Assembly: GCA_964019055.1 (NCBI GenBank)
Contig: OZ025213.1
Coordinates: 8,606,472-8,670,471 of the forward strand
Origin: Anthopleura xanthogrammica
Lineage: Eukaryota > Cnidaria > Anthozoa > Actiniaria > Actiniidae
Direction: 5' to 3'
DNA: 64,000 nt
Shown: positions 10,584-22,500 of the stretch, one piece after another
Position numbering within the stretch: the first letter of the stretch is position 1
Layout: every line of letters starts with the position of its first letter
Notes under the pieces: model-generated
Seen by the model: only the letters and a program-made list of their open reading frames with translations
Told to the model about the DNA's origin: nothing
The model's database searches: none
Made by a program: the position numbers and the translations under genes

Positions 10584-10708
10584 ATTATTTTGATACAATC
10601 TAAGCCAGTGTCTACTAGTCAATTAAAATCATAATTTAGCACTATTTAGGTTTCACGCTTTTAGTGTTTGTATTCCAACAAGGCAGCTGATATACTTATG
10701 TTTTTCAC

Positions 10709-10860
10709 TCAATTCTTTCTTCTTCTTCTTCTTCTTCTTCTTCTTCTTCTTCTTCTTCTTCTTCTTCTTCTTCTTCTTCTTCTTCTTCTTCTTCTTCTTC
10801 TTCTTCTTCTTCTTCTTCTTCTTCTTCTTCTTCTTCTTCTTCTTCTTCTTCTTCTTCTTC
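10709..10860. repeat. (TTC)n microsatellite
   Basis: About 50 uninterrupted TTC triplets. Poly-Leu and poly-Lys readings of both strands are spurious. Confidence 0.97.
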
Positions 10861-11040
10861 AGAAAGACACCCCACCTGAGCGGAGACAAATGCAATTAGA
10901 GTGTCCCAAGGATGATGTGGCCTGTATGTTATTCGTCAAACAAACGAGAAGAAAACCTTATAACATGTTTCCTACTAACTACGAAGAGGACTGATCTACA
11001 CTGTACTAAAAGAATTGGTTTATAGATATTCATTATAAAT

Positions 11041-11084
11041 GATCGAAAAATGATCAAAAAATGATCGAAAAATGATCGAAAAAT
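11041..11084. repeat. 11-bp tandem repeat
   Basis: Four tandem copies of GATCGAAAAAT, the second with one substitution. No function is inferred. Confidence 0.9.
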
Positions 11085-11192
11085 GTATTTATTTTGAGCA
11101 AGAGAATATAAAACAATAGAAAAATATATATGTGATCTCATTTATTTACTCGAAGTTTCTCAATCTTGGTCATCCAGGTCATCGGCCATTTA

Positions 11193-11267
11193 CGAATAGA
11201 CTGCGTGTAGCCGGGCTTTAACTCTGGTTAACCAGAAACTAAAGTCAGGCTACACGCAGGCTATTAA
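11193..11267. mobile_element. Small foldback element
   Basis: The arms CTGCGTGTAGCC and GGCTACACGCAG pair perfectly. The pairing extends outward (AATAG/CTATT) and inward (CTTTAACTCTGGTT with AACCAGAAACTAAAG), centred on GGTTAACC. This is a hairpin of about 75 bp with no coding content. Confidence 0.7.
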
Positions 11268-13184
11268 TGAAGACCTTAATTATTTATTTGTGGTTCGCCC
11301 AAGGGCAGGTGATAATACAATAGGACTCTAGGTCCCCTATATAATATTAACACCCAAACCCAACCCCACCCAATTAATAGCCCACACAGAATATATTACA
11401 GGATTGCTCTATTGTTTCCCCGGAGCCTCGTCTTGAATTGCTTTGTGCGTGATCACTCAACCAGAATATCGAAACTAGGAGGCCATTGCTACTCTCACAT
11501 GGCATCAGCGCGATGACTGTAGCATGGCAGAATGGTCCTCCGTGGCAGAATGGTCCTCTGACGTAATCAATATCAAATACCCAATCAAATCACACGATAG
11601 AATAAATCACGCTCGACATTAGAACTGGGTACGATAGTCCGTGGCAGAATGGTCTTAATCAAAAATATGCTGTGTGGGGAAGCTTGGGGAGGATTGTGTA
11701 TAACTATTTTGACCAAGGGAGCAGGCATTTTGAGTCCGCCATTTTGTGGTACACTTTCAATCTTGCTGGACTTGCTGATGATTTACAAACTGTTCTTTAT
11801 TTCATTTGTATTTTATGGAGCTTTTTCCCGGTAAGAGTTTTTGATGCATGTTAGATAGATAACGTTTGATCGGGAGAGAGTCGTCAATAAAATATAAGTT
11901 TTAAGCGACATTCCTAATCTAGGAGAATATGCCGAGTATTAAATTTTATTTATTCACGGTTTTGTTGTTTCTCTTGCTTTATAAGACCTTAAAAAAACTA
12001 CAGTATATACGTAGTAAGCTTAAAAGTCCCAGTTCTTATTCTAAGGTCCCCAGATAGGGTGAATTATTAAATGATTGTTTATAAGTTATATTTTGCAGAT
12101 ATGAGCTTAAGCTTATAAACACACAAATAAATACACACGTGTATGACTCTTGATTCATTAGAAATTGAGTTAAGCTTATTTTCTGGGCCAGAGATATCAA
12201 GAAATAGGAGGCTTAATATTAGAATAATTACCAGCTGGAAAAATACACTTAGACTAGAGTGATTGCAATACTGACCTGTGAAATAAGTACTGAATGTTAA
12301 ATAAACCGACAAGGTAATATAGTCTACCAGTGTCTATAGAACCCTTGCAGCATGTCGGAATGCAGCTCAATTTGGAGATTTAAATTCTTTTGTTTTGCCC
12401 TCCAAACCGAGAGAGGCTGAGACCAAGCTATTGTTTTTTTCCGGACGGAAGTAGGTAGAATGCGCTCAAGAAAAATACTGTACAGTGCTTGTTTTGAAAG
12501 AAAACGGAGTACAAATCACAAGCAAGAAGAAAACGTTTTACAAGATTAAACATGGAAGGGATAAAGAAGAAGATTTTTGAGGAATTTGAATATCGTGACT
12601 TAGATGTAAGGTTCTAAATAAAATTCCTAAACCAAACTAAGCAACTTATGGATACACCGTATACGAACTCAAAATCTCGGATTCAAAATGTTTTTACGGT
12701 TTACTCAAAATCGTTCATATAACATTTTCCAGTTTTTAGATATTTTGTTTCCATACACCATAGTTTAACAGAATAGGTTTGGTTTTTTAGTTACCGTCGT
12801 AATCGCTCAGAAATTTAGGCTTAGCTGAATTCAAATATTCTTGTTTATCACCACTATCTTATCGTTAATTTGCTTAAATTTTACAATTTTATAAACTTTA
12901 ATCTAAGCAAAATATCTTTTATGAATTTCGTAATAATCGAAATAGGAAAGTTATTAAAACGGTCGCTCAAAAATGCTCGGTGCGGTTGTTTGAAAACAGG
13001 AGGGAAACACCTTAAAAGTGCGAACAAACTGACTGCGAAAATAAGATTAGGATAGCATTTACACAGTGTAATTAAATACAACATTCAATAATTAAGAATG
13101 AATTCTTCAAGTAGAAAAGTTAAATTTCACGGTCTTATCAACTAGTATTAGTTGAATGCTTGTGTTTCATTGTTGCTAAAGAGT
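11268..13184. other. Intergenic; triplicated GTGGCAGAATGGTC
   Basis: The motif TGGCAGAATGGTC occurs at about 11525, 11543 and 11643. No gene, RNA gene or large repeat was recognised in the rest of this stretch. Confidence 0.45.
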
Positions 13185-13396
13185 GATTTTTTCGCCTGTG
13201 TGGCAAATATTTTCAGTTAGTTTTTCTTGCTTGTGTGGCTAAATAATTACCATCTCCTGTGTGGCGTGCCGAAATGTTTGACCGAGTTTTCGCCTGCGTG
13301 GCTAAGGAATTAGATTTTTGGCCTGTGTAGCTCAGCCGGGTCAGTCTTCTCGCCTGATGGCTAGAGATTTAATTATGTTGCCTGTATGGCTAGGGA
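13185..13396. repeat. Decayed CCTGTGTGGCT repeat
   Basis: Variants of CGCCTGTGTGGCTAA recur seven times (about 13192, 13229, 13254, 13291, 13320, 13350 and 13380) at 25-40-bp spacing, with unrelated AT-rich sequence between. The block abuts the first 40-bp minisatellite and may be an older, decayed tandem array. Confidence 0.6.
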
Positions 13397-13400
13397 ATGG

Positions 13401-14200
13401 AAATGTACACGAGATGGATTGGATAAACGCAATGGAATAAGAATGTACACGAGATGGATTGGATGAACGCAATGGAATAAGAATGTATACGAGATGGATT
13501 GGATGAACGCAATGGAATGAGAATGTACACGAGATGGATTGGATGAACGCAATGGAATGAGAATGTACACGAGATGGATTGGATGAACGCAATGGAATGA
13601 GAATGTACACGAGATGGATTGGATGACCGCAATGGAATGAGAATGTACACGAGATGGATTGAATGAACGCAATGGAAGGAGAATAAACACGAGATGGATT
13701 GGATAAACGCAAAGGAATGAGAATGTACACGAGATGGATTGGATGAACGCAATGGAATGAGAATGTACACGAGATGGATTGGATGAACTCAAAGGAATGA
13801 GAATGTACACGAGATGGATTGGATGAACGCAATGGAATGAGAATGTACACGAGATGGATTGGATGAACTCAAAGGAATGAGAATGTACACGAGATGGATT
13901 GGATGAACTCAAAGGAATGAGAATGTACACGAGATGGATTGGATGAACTCAAAGGAATGAGAATGTACACGAGATGGATTGGATGAACGCAATGGAATGA
14001 GAATGTACACGAGATGGATTGGATGAACTCAAAGGAATGAGAATGTACACGAGATGGATTGGATGAACGCAATGGAATGAGAATGTACACGAGATGGATT
14101 GGATGAACTCAAAGGAATGAAAATGTATACGAGATGGATTGGATGAACTCAAAGGAATGAAAATGTACACGAGATGGATTGGATGAACGCAATGGAATAA
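13401..14200. repeat. 40-bp minisatellite 1 (about 20 copies)
   Basis: The unit contains ACACGAGATGGATTGGATG followed by AACGCAATGGAATGAGAATG or AACTCAAAGGAATGAGAATG. These two unit variants alternate in the distal half, hinting at an 80-bp higher-order unit. Since 40 is not a multiple of 3 and the unit lacks stops on the minus strand, all three minus frames stay open. The long Ser/His/Ile-rich frames here are therefore artefacts. Confidence 0.95.
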
Positions 14201-14280
14201 TAAATAAAAGTATTAGTCAATATGCGCATTTTATCCGACATCAAGCCATGGAATTTGGGCGTTAATTATAAACATTGAAT

Positions 14281-14310
14281 TATAATAATAATAATTATTA
14301 TCATTATTAA

Positions 14311-14353
<43 letters not shown>

Positions 14354-15043
14354 TATTTCCATTTGCTTAACGTTTTGCTTACAAAATTCTTAGCTTACCG
14401 AGTCCAATCCATGAACCTTGGGAAAACTAGAATGTATTCACTGATTTATATAAAATTTGAAAGCGGATTAAATTTAAAAAAATCAATTAATCATAAGAGT
14501 TCTCCTGATGATGTGAGCAGTTCCTAGGAGGGCAATCTTCTGTATTTCTGCTAGGAATGTCTCCTTGTAGTTGATTGACATATACAGCTCTAGTCCTTTG
14601 TGTATCAACCCAATTAAGTGCCCCGATATCATTAGGTATGGTTTTTGTTTCCATACCCCATACTTTTCTTATTTCTATTCTATGTGTTTGTATTTGGAGA
14701 GTTTTTCTATCTGTTTTAAGGGCACATTTCTTTCTGCTGGGATTGACACATCAATTAGAAAACATCGTTTTGTTCTTGACTATGATGTCTGGTCTGTTAG
14801 CTTTGATGGTTTTGTCTTTGTGTACTTGCATGTCCCATAAAATTGTTGCTGTATCGTTGTCCATTACTTTTTCAGGGTCATGTTCATACCATTTTCTGCA
14901 TACGTCGAATCCATACTGTTTGCAAAGCTTCCAGTGAACGTATGTCCCAACTTTATCGTGTCTTTCTATGAACTCTTTCTTTGCGAGAACAGGACAGCCT
15001 GATATAATGTGGTCGATAGTTTCGTCGTATTCGTCGTATTATT

Positions 15044-15088
<45 letters not shown>
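14281..15088 (-). mobile_element. R4/Dong-like non-LTR retroelement, 5'-truncated, in (ATT)n
   Basis: On the minus strand, about 15035 to 14500 reads DETIDHIISGCPVLAKKEF, then RHDKVGTYVHWKLC, ILWDMQVHKDK and KANRPDIIVK. A diverged and frame-broken IPAERNVPLK/EKL part follows, then GTAHIIRR. The CCHC-type knuckle and RPD...K order fit the C-terminal restriction-like endonuclease region of R2/R4-type elements. The 3' UTR runs to about 14358 and ends in (TAA)n, which is (ATT)n at 14281-14357 on +. Another (ATT)n run (15040-15088) lies at the truncated 5' end. No reverse transcriptase is left, so it cannot move by itself. Confidence 0.72.
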
Positions 15089-15095
<7 letters not shown>

Positions 15096-15362
15096 TAAGA
15101 AAAGTGAAAAAAAATTCAAAATATTCTTAATCCACCTGCTATTCCAGTAAATGAATTTGACAAAAAAAGCTTTGATATACAGGCTAGAACCTAGTGCTTT
15201 ATTAAACTTGTTAAACTCATTTAACATATATTTTTTTACGTTGCACGGGGACTTTTTAACATCTTTGGTACACACTGCAGTAGTATAGACAAGCAACACA
15301 GCAATAACAGAAAACTTGGCTAAATTCGTAGAGAGTAATTGCAATACATAGAATTTTAACTG
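15084..15362 (-). CDS. Possible secreted-protein exon, unconfirmed
   Basis: From an acceptor-like TTTACAG (minus, near 15362) an open frame of about 90 codons begins LKFYVLQLLSTNLAKFSVIA and continues VLLVYTTAVCTKDVKKSPC. The hydrophobic stretch followed by a charged Cys-containing part looks like a signal sequence. There is no in-frame ATG before it, so translation would need an upstream exon. The C-terminal part is Phe/Asn-rich and runs into the (ATT)n array, which argues against a real gene. No family is recognised. Confidence 0.2.
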
Positions 15363-15420
15363 TAAACTTTTTCAAGCAGAAAATATTTAAAAGCAGGTAA
15401 AACAATCGAAGAATTTAAAA

Positions 15421-15520
15421 AACTGGATACGATGGGATTCGAACCCACGCCACCGACATAAATTTGAAAAAGCTGGGTCGTCGTATGGACTTCGGACCTG
15501 ACGGCAATTAAATCCTTCTG
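15421..15520 (-). ncRNA. tRNA-like 3' half (SINE or tRNA pseudogene)
   Basis: The minus strand has a perfect pol III B box, GGTTCGAATCC (15445-15435), in a T-arm-like hairpin. It is followed by CATCGTATCCAG and a T-run like a pol III terminator. No matching 5' acceptor strand or A box at tRNA spacing was found. A functional tRNA is therefore unlikely and a tRNA-derived SINE end is more probable. Confidence 0.45.
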
Positions 15521-15711
15521 CCCTTATAGTACGTATTGCGCAGAAAAATGTTCTAGCCGAGGCATCAGGCGATAGTCCAGCCGGACCCCAGACCATACCT
15601 ACAGCTAATCCCTTGCACAATCTGCAACGCACGTTGATTTCAAGTGAAAAATAATCTAGTCTATCTCGTGCATTGTTATCAAGGCTATTGTTGTGCAAAT
15701 TTTGTGAATAC

Positions 15712-15798
15712 GTGGCCTAGTGGAAGAACACTTGGGCTTCATACAGACTCAGTCAAGCCGTTTGGGCTCGGTCAGTACTTGGATGGGTGACCGTTTTT
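15712..15798 (+). ncRNA. 5S rRNA-like sequence (pseudogene or SINE head)
   Basis: GTCAGTACTTGGATGGGTGA followed by CCG (15771-15793) closely resembles the highly conserved box C region of eukaryotic 5S rRNA. The preceding GACTCAGTCAAGCCGTTTGG can be aligned loosely to the 5S A-box/intermediate region. A T5 run follows. The first part (GTGGCCTAGTGG) is unlike 5S and more like a tRNA A box. This is not an intact 5S gene. Confidence 0.5.
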
Positions 15799-16224
15799 CG
15801 ACAAATAATGTCTTATTTTTTTATGAAGTGCTTTGAAATAATTAAATAATATTCAAACGATTGCAGTTTGCTGTGAACCAAAACAGCTTGTTCAAAACAG
15901 GAAAAATATTGAGAACAGAACCACAAATACGAAAGGAGAAAGTAGATATCTTTCTTGATTGGATGGGACGAATGGGAGCATAGTATGGAACGCCACCACT
16001 GTCTTATGTCATGAAGAGTTATGATATTAGGTTACTTCATCATTATATTCGGTGCATTTCTCAATGTTAGCTTCAGAGGGGAGTATGCCCCCGAAACCTC
16101 GGCTTAGTTGCCCCCGCCTTCGCCGGTCGATTGCTTCAGTAAACATTTCTGTCTGGCTACGGCCCTGCATCGGTGTCAGTTTTTCAATAATTTCTGATTC
16201 CAAAGTTTTATGTTTAATTTATTT
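15799..16224. other. Intergenic between 5S-like sequence and minisatellite 2
   Basis: No gene is seen. TCTGTCTGGCTACGGCCCTG at about 16149-16168 is a GC-richer phrase resembling the ends of common interspersed repeats, but no element boundaries could be set. Confidence 0.4.
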
Positions 16225-17940
16225 TTAAATCCAATCCATCTCGTGAACATACTTTTTCTGATACGCCCATCCAATCCATCTCGTGTACATTCTTATTCTG
16301 ATGCATCCATCCAATCCATCTCGTGTACATTCTTATTCTGATACGCCCATCCAATCCATCTCATGTACATTCTTATTCTGATGCACCAATCCAATCCATC
16401 TCATGTACATTCTTATTCTGATGCACCAATCCAATCTATCTCATGTACATTCTTATTCTGATACACCCATCCAATCCTTCTCGTGTACATTCTTATTCTG
16501 ATACACCCATCCAATCCTTCTCGTGTACATTCTTATACTGATGCACCTATCCAATCCTTCTCGTGTACATTCTTATACTGATGCATCCATCCAATCCATC
16601 TCGTGTACATTCTTATTCTGATGCACCCATCCAATCCTACTCGTGTACATTCTTATTCTGATGCACGTATCCAATCTATCTCGTGTACATTCTTATACTG
16701 ATGCATCCATCCAATCCATCTCGTATACATTCTTGTTCTGATGCATCCATCCAATCCTTCTCGTGTACATTCTTACACTGATACACCCATCCAATCCTTC
16801 TCGTGTACATTCTTATTCTGATGCATCCATCAAATCCATCTCGTGAAAACAATTATTCTGATGCACCCATCCAATTCATCTCGTATACATTCCTATTCTG
16901 ATGCACCTATCCAATTAATCTCGTGTACATTCTTATTCTGATGCACGTATCCAATCCTTCTCGTGTCAATCTTATTCTGATACACCCATCCAATCCTTCT
17001 CGTGTACATCCTTATACTGATACACCCATCCAATCCTTCTCGTGTACATTCTTATACTGATACACCCATCCAATCCTTCTCGTGTACATTCTTATACTGA
17101 TACACCCATCCAATCCTTCTCGGGTACATTCTTATACTGATACACCCATCCAATCCTTCTCGTGTACATTCTTATACTGTTACACCCATCAAATCCTTCT
17201 CGTGTACATTCTTATACTGATACACCCATCCAATCCATCTCGTGTACATTCTTATTCTGATGCACGTATCCAATCCATCTCGTGTACATTCTTATTCTGA
17301 TGCATCCATCAAATCCATCTCGTGAAAACACTTAATCTGATGCACCCATCCAATTCATCTCATATAAATTCCTATTCTGATGCACCCATCCAATCCATCT
17401 CGTGTAAATTCTCATTCTGATAAACCCATCCAATCCATCTCGTGTACATTCTTATTCTGATACACCAATCCAATCCATCTCGTGTACATTCTTATTCTGA
17501 TACACCCATCCAATCCATCTCGTGTACATTCTTATTCGGATACTCTCATTCAATCCATCTCGTGTACATTTTTATTCTGATACACCCATCCAATCCATAT
17601 CGTGTACATTCTTATTCGGATACTCTCATTCAATCCATCTCGTGTACATTTTTATTCTGATACACCCATCCAATCCATCTCGTGTACATTCTTATTCTGA
17701 TGCACCCATCCAATTCATCTCGTGTACATTCTTATTCTGATGCACCCATCCAATCCATATCGTGTACATTCTTATTCAGATACACCCATCCAATCCATCT
17801 CGTGTACATTCTTATTCTGATGCACCCATCCAATCCATCTCGTGTACATTCTTATTCTGATGCACCCATCCAATTCATCTCGTGTACATTCTTATTCTGA
17901 TGCACCCATCCAATCTATCTCGTCTACATTCTTATTCTGG
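16225..17940. repeat. 40-bp minisatellite 2 (about 43 copies)
   Basis: The unit is ACATTCTTATTCTGATGCAC followed by CCATCCAATCCATCTCGTGT, with frequent variants (ATACACCC, CCTTCTCG, TACTG). Its reverse complement shares ACACGAGATGGATTGGATG and the adjoining GAATGT with minisatellite 1, so the two arrays are related and inverted. Open frames of about 72 codons repeated here are array readings only. Confidence 0.95.
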
Positions 17941-18804
17941 CTTTCCACTCAAACATTCGACTTAATTTTCAACATTGTGGTAAATTTTGCCTATGAACAA
18001 TGAAAACCAATTTACATCGCTTTACAAATGTCAAAAGATTTGGAAAATACTGAGAAATATAGTGAAACAATTTGGTCTGAAGCGAGTGCAAAAAAATATT
18101 TAGTTTTCGCTTTTTCTATAAGTAAAACCCATGTAATTTATGCATAACTTAAATTATGCATTGTTTTACGAATAATGGTCAAAAGATTTGGAGAATATTG
18201 AGAAATACAGTCAAAATTAAGTTTTTATTCGTCTCGCTTTGACAATTTTTGACTAAAATGAGTGTCAAAAATGTACACTTACCGCTTTTTCTATGAGTAA
18301 AACCCATGTCATTTTTTTTTTCAAACTTGGTCAAAAGTTTCTTTTTAATGTGTTCTTTTGGAAATTTGAGGATTTTGCCCTGTTGAAGTTCAAAACGTGT
18401 ATGGTTCTTCAATAAAAGTTTGAAGGTTATACGTTTGCGCGCAGATAGGGGCGTCAGATTGCCCGTTTCATGGCGTCATTGTGATTGCGTAGTAGCGTGC
18501 GCAGTAGCTCCATTTTAGGGATTTCAAATGCGCCAATTATATATGTTCTCCTGGTGTATTCTCTGATGAATGTTCCACTTCATAGAAATGATTAACAGCA
18601 TAGCCTTTAACAAAAATACCAAAAATATATAATTAGATAAATAATGAATATAACCATAAGATCAACCTACTACATTTTGTAGAAACAAAGCTTGGGGTAA
18701 TCCTGATTTGATGAAATTTTAAGGGTTTTTTTCCCGTTTTGTTTTGTGTATGTGCATGCGTATTTGTGTGTTCAATTCAAGTAGTCAGATGTAAATTACC
18801 TATC
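17941..18804. other. Unassigned; internal partial duplication
   Basis: GTCAAAAGATTTGGA followed by AATA(T/C)TGAGAAATA occurs at about 18029 and 18179. TTTTTCTATRAGTAAAACCCATGT occurs at about 18110 and 18290, each 150-180 bp apart, so an old duplication is present. No gene is supported. Confidence 0.5.
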
Positions 18805-18928
18805 CCACAATCCCTTATGATCCGAGCATGAGTTCGAGGTCAGGGTAAGATTTGCATAAAAATGTTTTTAAAATATGCAAATTTTACCCTGACCTCGAGC
18901 TCTCGCTGGGATCATAAGGGATTGTAGA
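18805..18928. mobile_element. Foldback element, about 124 bp
   Basis: Left arm CACAATCCCTTATGATC, then GAGGTCAGGGTAAGATTTGC, pairs with right arm GCAAATTTTACCCTGACCTC, then GATCATAAGGGATTGT. The loop is only about 10-20 bp, so the element is almost entirely self-complementary. It is noncoding. Confidence 0.8.
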
Positions 18929-18961
18929 AAGACTACGGAAAGGAGCATGAAAAAAACTTTC

Positions 18962-18962
<1 letters not shown>

Positions 18963-19045
<83 letters not shown>

Positions 19046-19459
19046 TTTATTTCCAATTTGCTTAACGTTTTGGTTACAAAATCCTTAGCTTACCGTGTCC
19101 AATCCATGAACCTTGGGAAAACTAGAATGTATTCACTAATTTATATAAAAATTGAAAGTGGATTAAATAAAAAAAATCAATTAATCATAAGAGTTCTCCT
19201 GATGATGTGAGCAGTTCCTTGGAGGGCAATCTTGTGTATTTCTGCGATAGGAATATCTCCTTGTAGTTGATTGACATACTGCTCTAGTCCCTTCTGTATC
19301 AACCCAAGTGCCCCGATAACAATAGGTATGGTTTTTGTTTCCATACCATTTTAGATCTTTGTATTTGGAGAGTTTTTCTATCTGTTTTAAGGGCACATTT
19401 CTTTCTGCTGGGATTGACACATCAATTAGAAAACAATCCATTATTATTATTATTATTAC

Positions 19460-19503
<44 letters not shown>
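18963..19503 (-). mobile_element. R4/Dong-like retroelement tail, second copy, in (ATT)n
   Basis: The segment 19053-19436 matches the 3' part of the element at 14358-15035, including the minus-strand FLIDVSIPAERNVPLK, EKLSKYKDL and GTAHIIRR-equivalent readings and the same 3' UTR. It is more strongly 5'-truncated (breaks off at about 19436). It is bounded by (ATT)n/(ATTT)n at 18964-19052 and (ATT)n at 19440-19503, and CCATTATTATT occurs at both outer edges, as expected for a target-site duplication in a microsatellite. Confidence 0.75.
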
Positions 19504-19504
<1 letters not shown>

Positions 19505-22500
19505 AATGGGCGAGAAAACTTTAAAAGCCCTTGTTGAGGTACCTCCTCACAGAAAAGGAAATCGCTTTCACATGGAGGAGAATGGTTGACATAGCAACAA
19601 TCACTAAGGGATCGACTGTAACGAACGTTTTGAAATAATTTCAATGCATTTTATAACACTAAACCTTGCTGTATGTGGATTTCATGGCTCATCATGGAAA
19701 AATATTGCATTGTTCATGCCATTGCTAGCTGTCGTTTGTTGTTTGCATTTTTTTCTGAGAGAAAGTTTGACATCTCTCTCGCTCAGCCACTTTCTAAATT
19801 AAACAGTTATTTTTTTCGCTAAACTACTCTTTTTAGTCACGTAATGCTCTTAACCCTGACATTAACTCCGGCTAATGACAAATGGTTTGTCATATTCACT
19901 AAGAGCAATATCACGGTGTTACTTTGATATCCATCCCTCCTTTCTTAGACTAGTATACGCACGTTTATTCTCAATTCAAGAATCTGGGATGAAGTGGTTC
20001 TCGCTAAGAGGATTTCCTACAATTTGCACAAAAATGACAAATATTCTTCTCTCCTCGTTTCACAAGAGACGTACGTGTATTTCATGAATATCCGATATCC
20101 ATTAAATGATATTGAGCCATATGTAACTGAATACCAAAAAGAACTGTGTATATTGATTTGGTCTTAGCGCTGCTAGCACAGTCTTTAACCATCTAAAAAC
20201 CGTAAATAGCACTAGAACTAGTAGACATTGTTGCTCGATAGCCGTTGATATATCGATTGGAATTATCAGGGCTTAAATAAACATATTTGATTTTTGTCAT
20301 AAACTTAGCTTTTTGTTTGTTCATTTTGTGATAAAGATATATTGTGAATTGGTATATACTAGTGATAAATGATATTCCATTTTCCCTTTTTCCTTTTTTC
20401 TCTTTTATTGACATATTCCAGTTGTTTGCCATGCAAGATGTGGTTTTTGCCTTTTTGTTTATCCGTTTATAGTTGGTCGGTCAGTCGGTCGGTCGGTCGG
20501 TCCATTTTCAAACGAGAATGTTCGATTGGCTGGCGACTATGACATCACCTGGAGCCTCATCTAATAAACACTTAAAAAACCTGGTGCTGCTTCTCGTTTA
20601 CACACGACCTTCTTAGATATCATTTATTAAATGAGTCATCGTTAAACAAATTGCACTTAATGCAAGAACGTAGGATAAGAATCTCGGTAATGAAGCAGTT
20701 TGAAGAAAATAATCTCTTATCTCCTCAGGTGTTTCTCATATTTTTCTAAAAAAATTCTTTTAATATATAAAGGTGAGAAAGTAGGATAGGCAAACAAATA
20801 CAGCAAACTAGAAACACGACGACAAAAAACTATACAAGACATTTGTATCAACGCTCAGTGGTGTAGCGAGGTGGGGCGAGGGAATTTTCGGGTCGAGCCT
20901 TTTTTCTCTGATGTACGATGTCAATGCCACTGGCGTAGGGATGGGGCGGTCACGTGCCCCCACTAATTTATGGTAATTAGTTTTTTTTCTATTTGCCCCC
21001 TGTCAATGCTGACAGGGCTTCTGTGTAACAGATAAAACAGATAAACCTGTCTGCAATGAAAACGACTCGCTTTTTCATGAGTTCATTATTAATAAAGAGG
21101 CTTGATCAAAAACATACTCGTCTACGATCAATGTCCCAAAATATCAATCAATACAAAATTGATCAATGACAAGAATCCACAAGGGTATCGTATAAATAAG
21201 AATGTTCAAGCTTAGTACTGCAACACAAAGACTAGTCAGTGTTACAGCTGATAGCAGTTTCAATCGATTTCAACTAACTACTTTTAGGCATTTTTTCTTC
21301 ATTATTGACTTGTTATATTTTACAGTTTCCAAAATAGCGCTTAAATAACCATCCTATTCTAAATACTTATTGACTTGAGGCCTTTCATATACTGTATTAA
21401 ACAAGTTAATTGAACACAAAAAAAACTTAATATTAACCGTTTTACTTGTCGGAAAACTATTTTGAATGGATTAAGGACGATGCCTACTATTTGGAAATCA
21501 ATCTTATTTTAAAACAATTATATGAATTATCTTATACTATCAAAGGGCTTACGAAATATGTTTAAAGGGTTAGCGGTGACCAGGCATCTAAGCTGAGAGA
21601 TAATTCGATGGGAATATCAGTAAAAATTCAAACAAAAATGTGCTGTAAACGTGGTTGTGCTCGTTCAAGGCAGAAAATGTTTTAAATCAATGACGTTCTC
21701 TTCATTTCTCTGTTTTTCGCTTTAAAACGTTTATTAATGATAAACAAAGAGATTTCTCTTTCTTAAAAACCTAAATGCCATTAATATCGCTAAAAATACA
21801 ATGATTTTCAAGTTTCGCGTCCAAATTCTCTGTCTTGTATCTTTAACCATCTCAACATTAATGTAAAAATGAACGCCTTGTATTAAATTATTTTTCATGA
21901 AAATATTTACAGAAACATAATTTTGTTTTCAACTTATGGGTAGCATCCGTTCGCTAGAAAGATGGGGTAACCAGGCGTTTTAAGAAGATACGAATTTTGT
22001 TTAGCGATCAAGGAAAACAGTTTTTTAAAAACTACAATTACACACCTAGTTATTAATGAACCTTCGAGTGATGAATTTTAAAATCCCTCGATGTAGATGC
22101 GCAGTACGTGTGCGCGTCAACAGTAGTAGGCACTGTCCTTAATTAAATGGGTATTTTATCCGGCTAAAAGACTTGCCATGAGTGTGGGAGTTAAAGGTAA
22201 GTGGATGGTTTCATCTTTGGCAAGACGGGTTTGACAAAACCAAAAATAAAGGAATAAAAAAAAAATCTAAGCTCTAAATATAGAAAATGTGAAGACATTT
22301 TGCCAGGGCTAGTTACAACAACAAGGCATCCAAAGCTTTCTTACTCCTAAGTCGCTTGTGGAAAAATATGAAAAGTTGAAAACTGAAGTTTGATGAAATG
22401 AAAGGGAAAGTAAAATCAGAAAAAAAGGGGTAGGAATCAAACAACGGGGAATGGAAGGGGTGAAAAGAAATAAAAAGGAAAAAGAAAGGAACAGAACTAG

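Noticed and set aside
13341..14170. Minus-strand frames of 73-185 codons (VHSHSFEFIQSISCTF repeats)
   Set aside because: Readings of the 40-bp minisatellite. The same peptide appears in all three frames.
15387..15698. 103-codon minus-strand frame
   Set aside because: It overlaps the tRNA-like B-box region, and its FESHRIQF end is simply the reading of that RNA-like sequence.
13401..17940. Possible CRISPR-like array (regular 40-bp repeats)
   Set aside because: Units are contiguous tandem repeats without unique spacers, in a eukaryotic context, with no cas genes.
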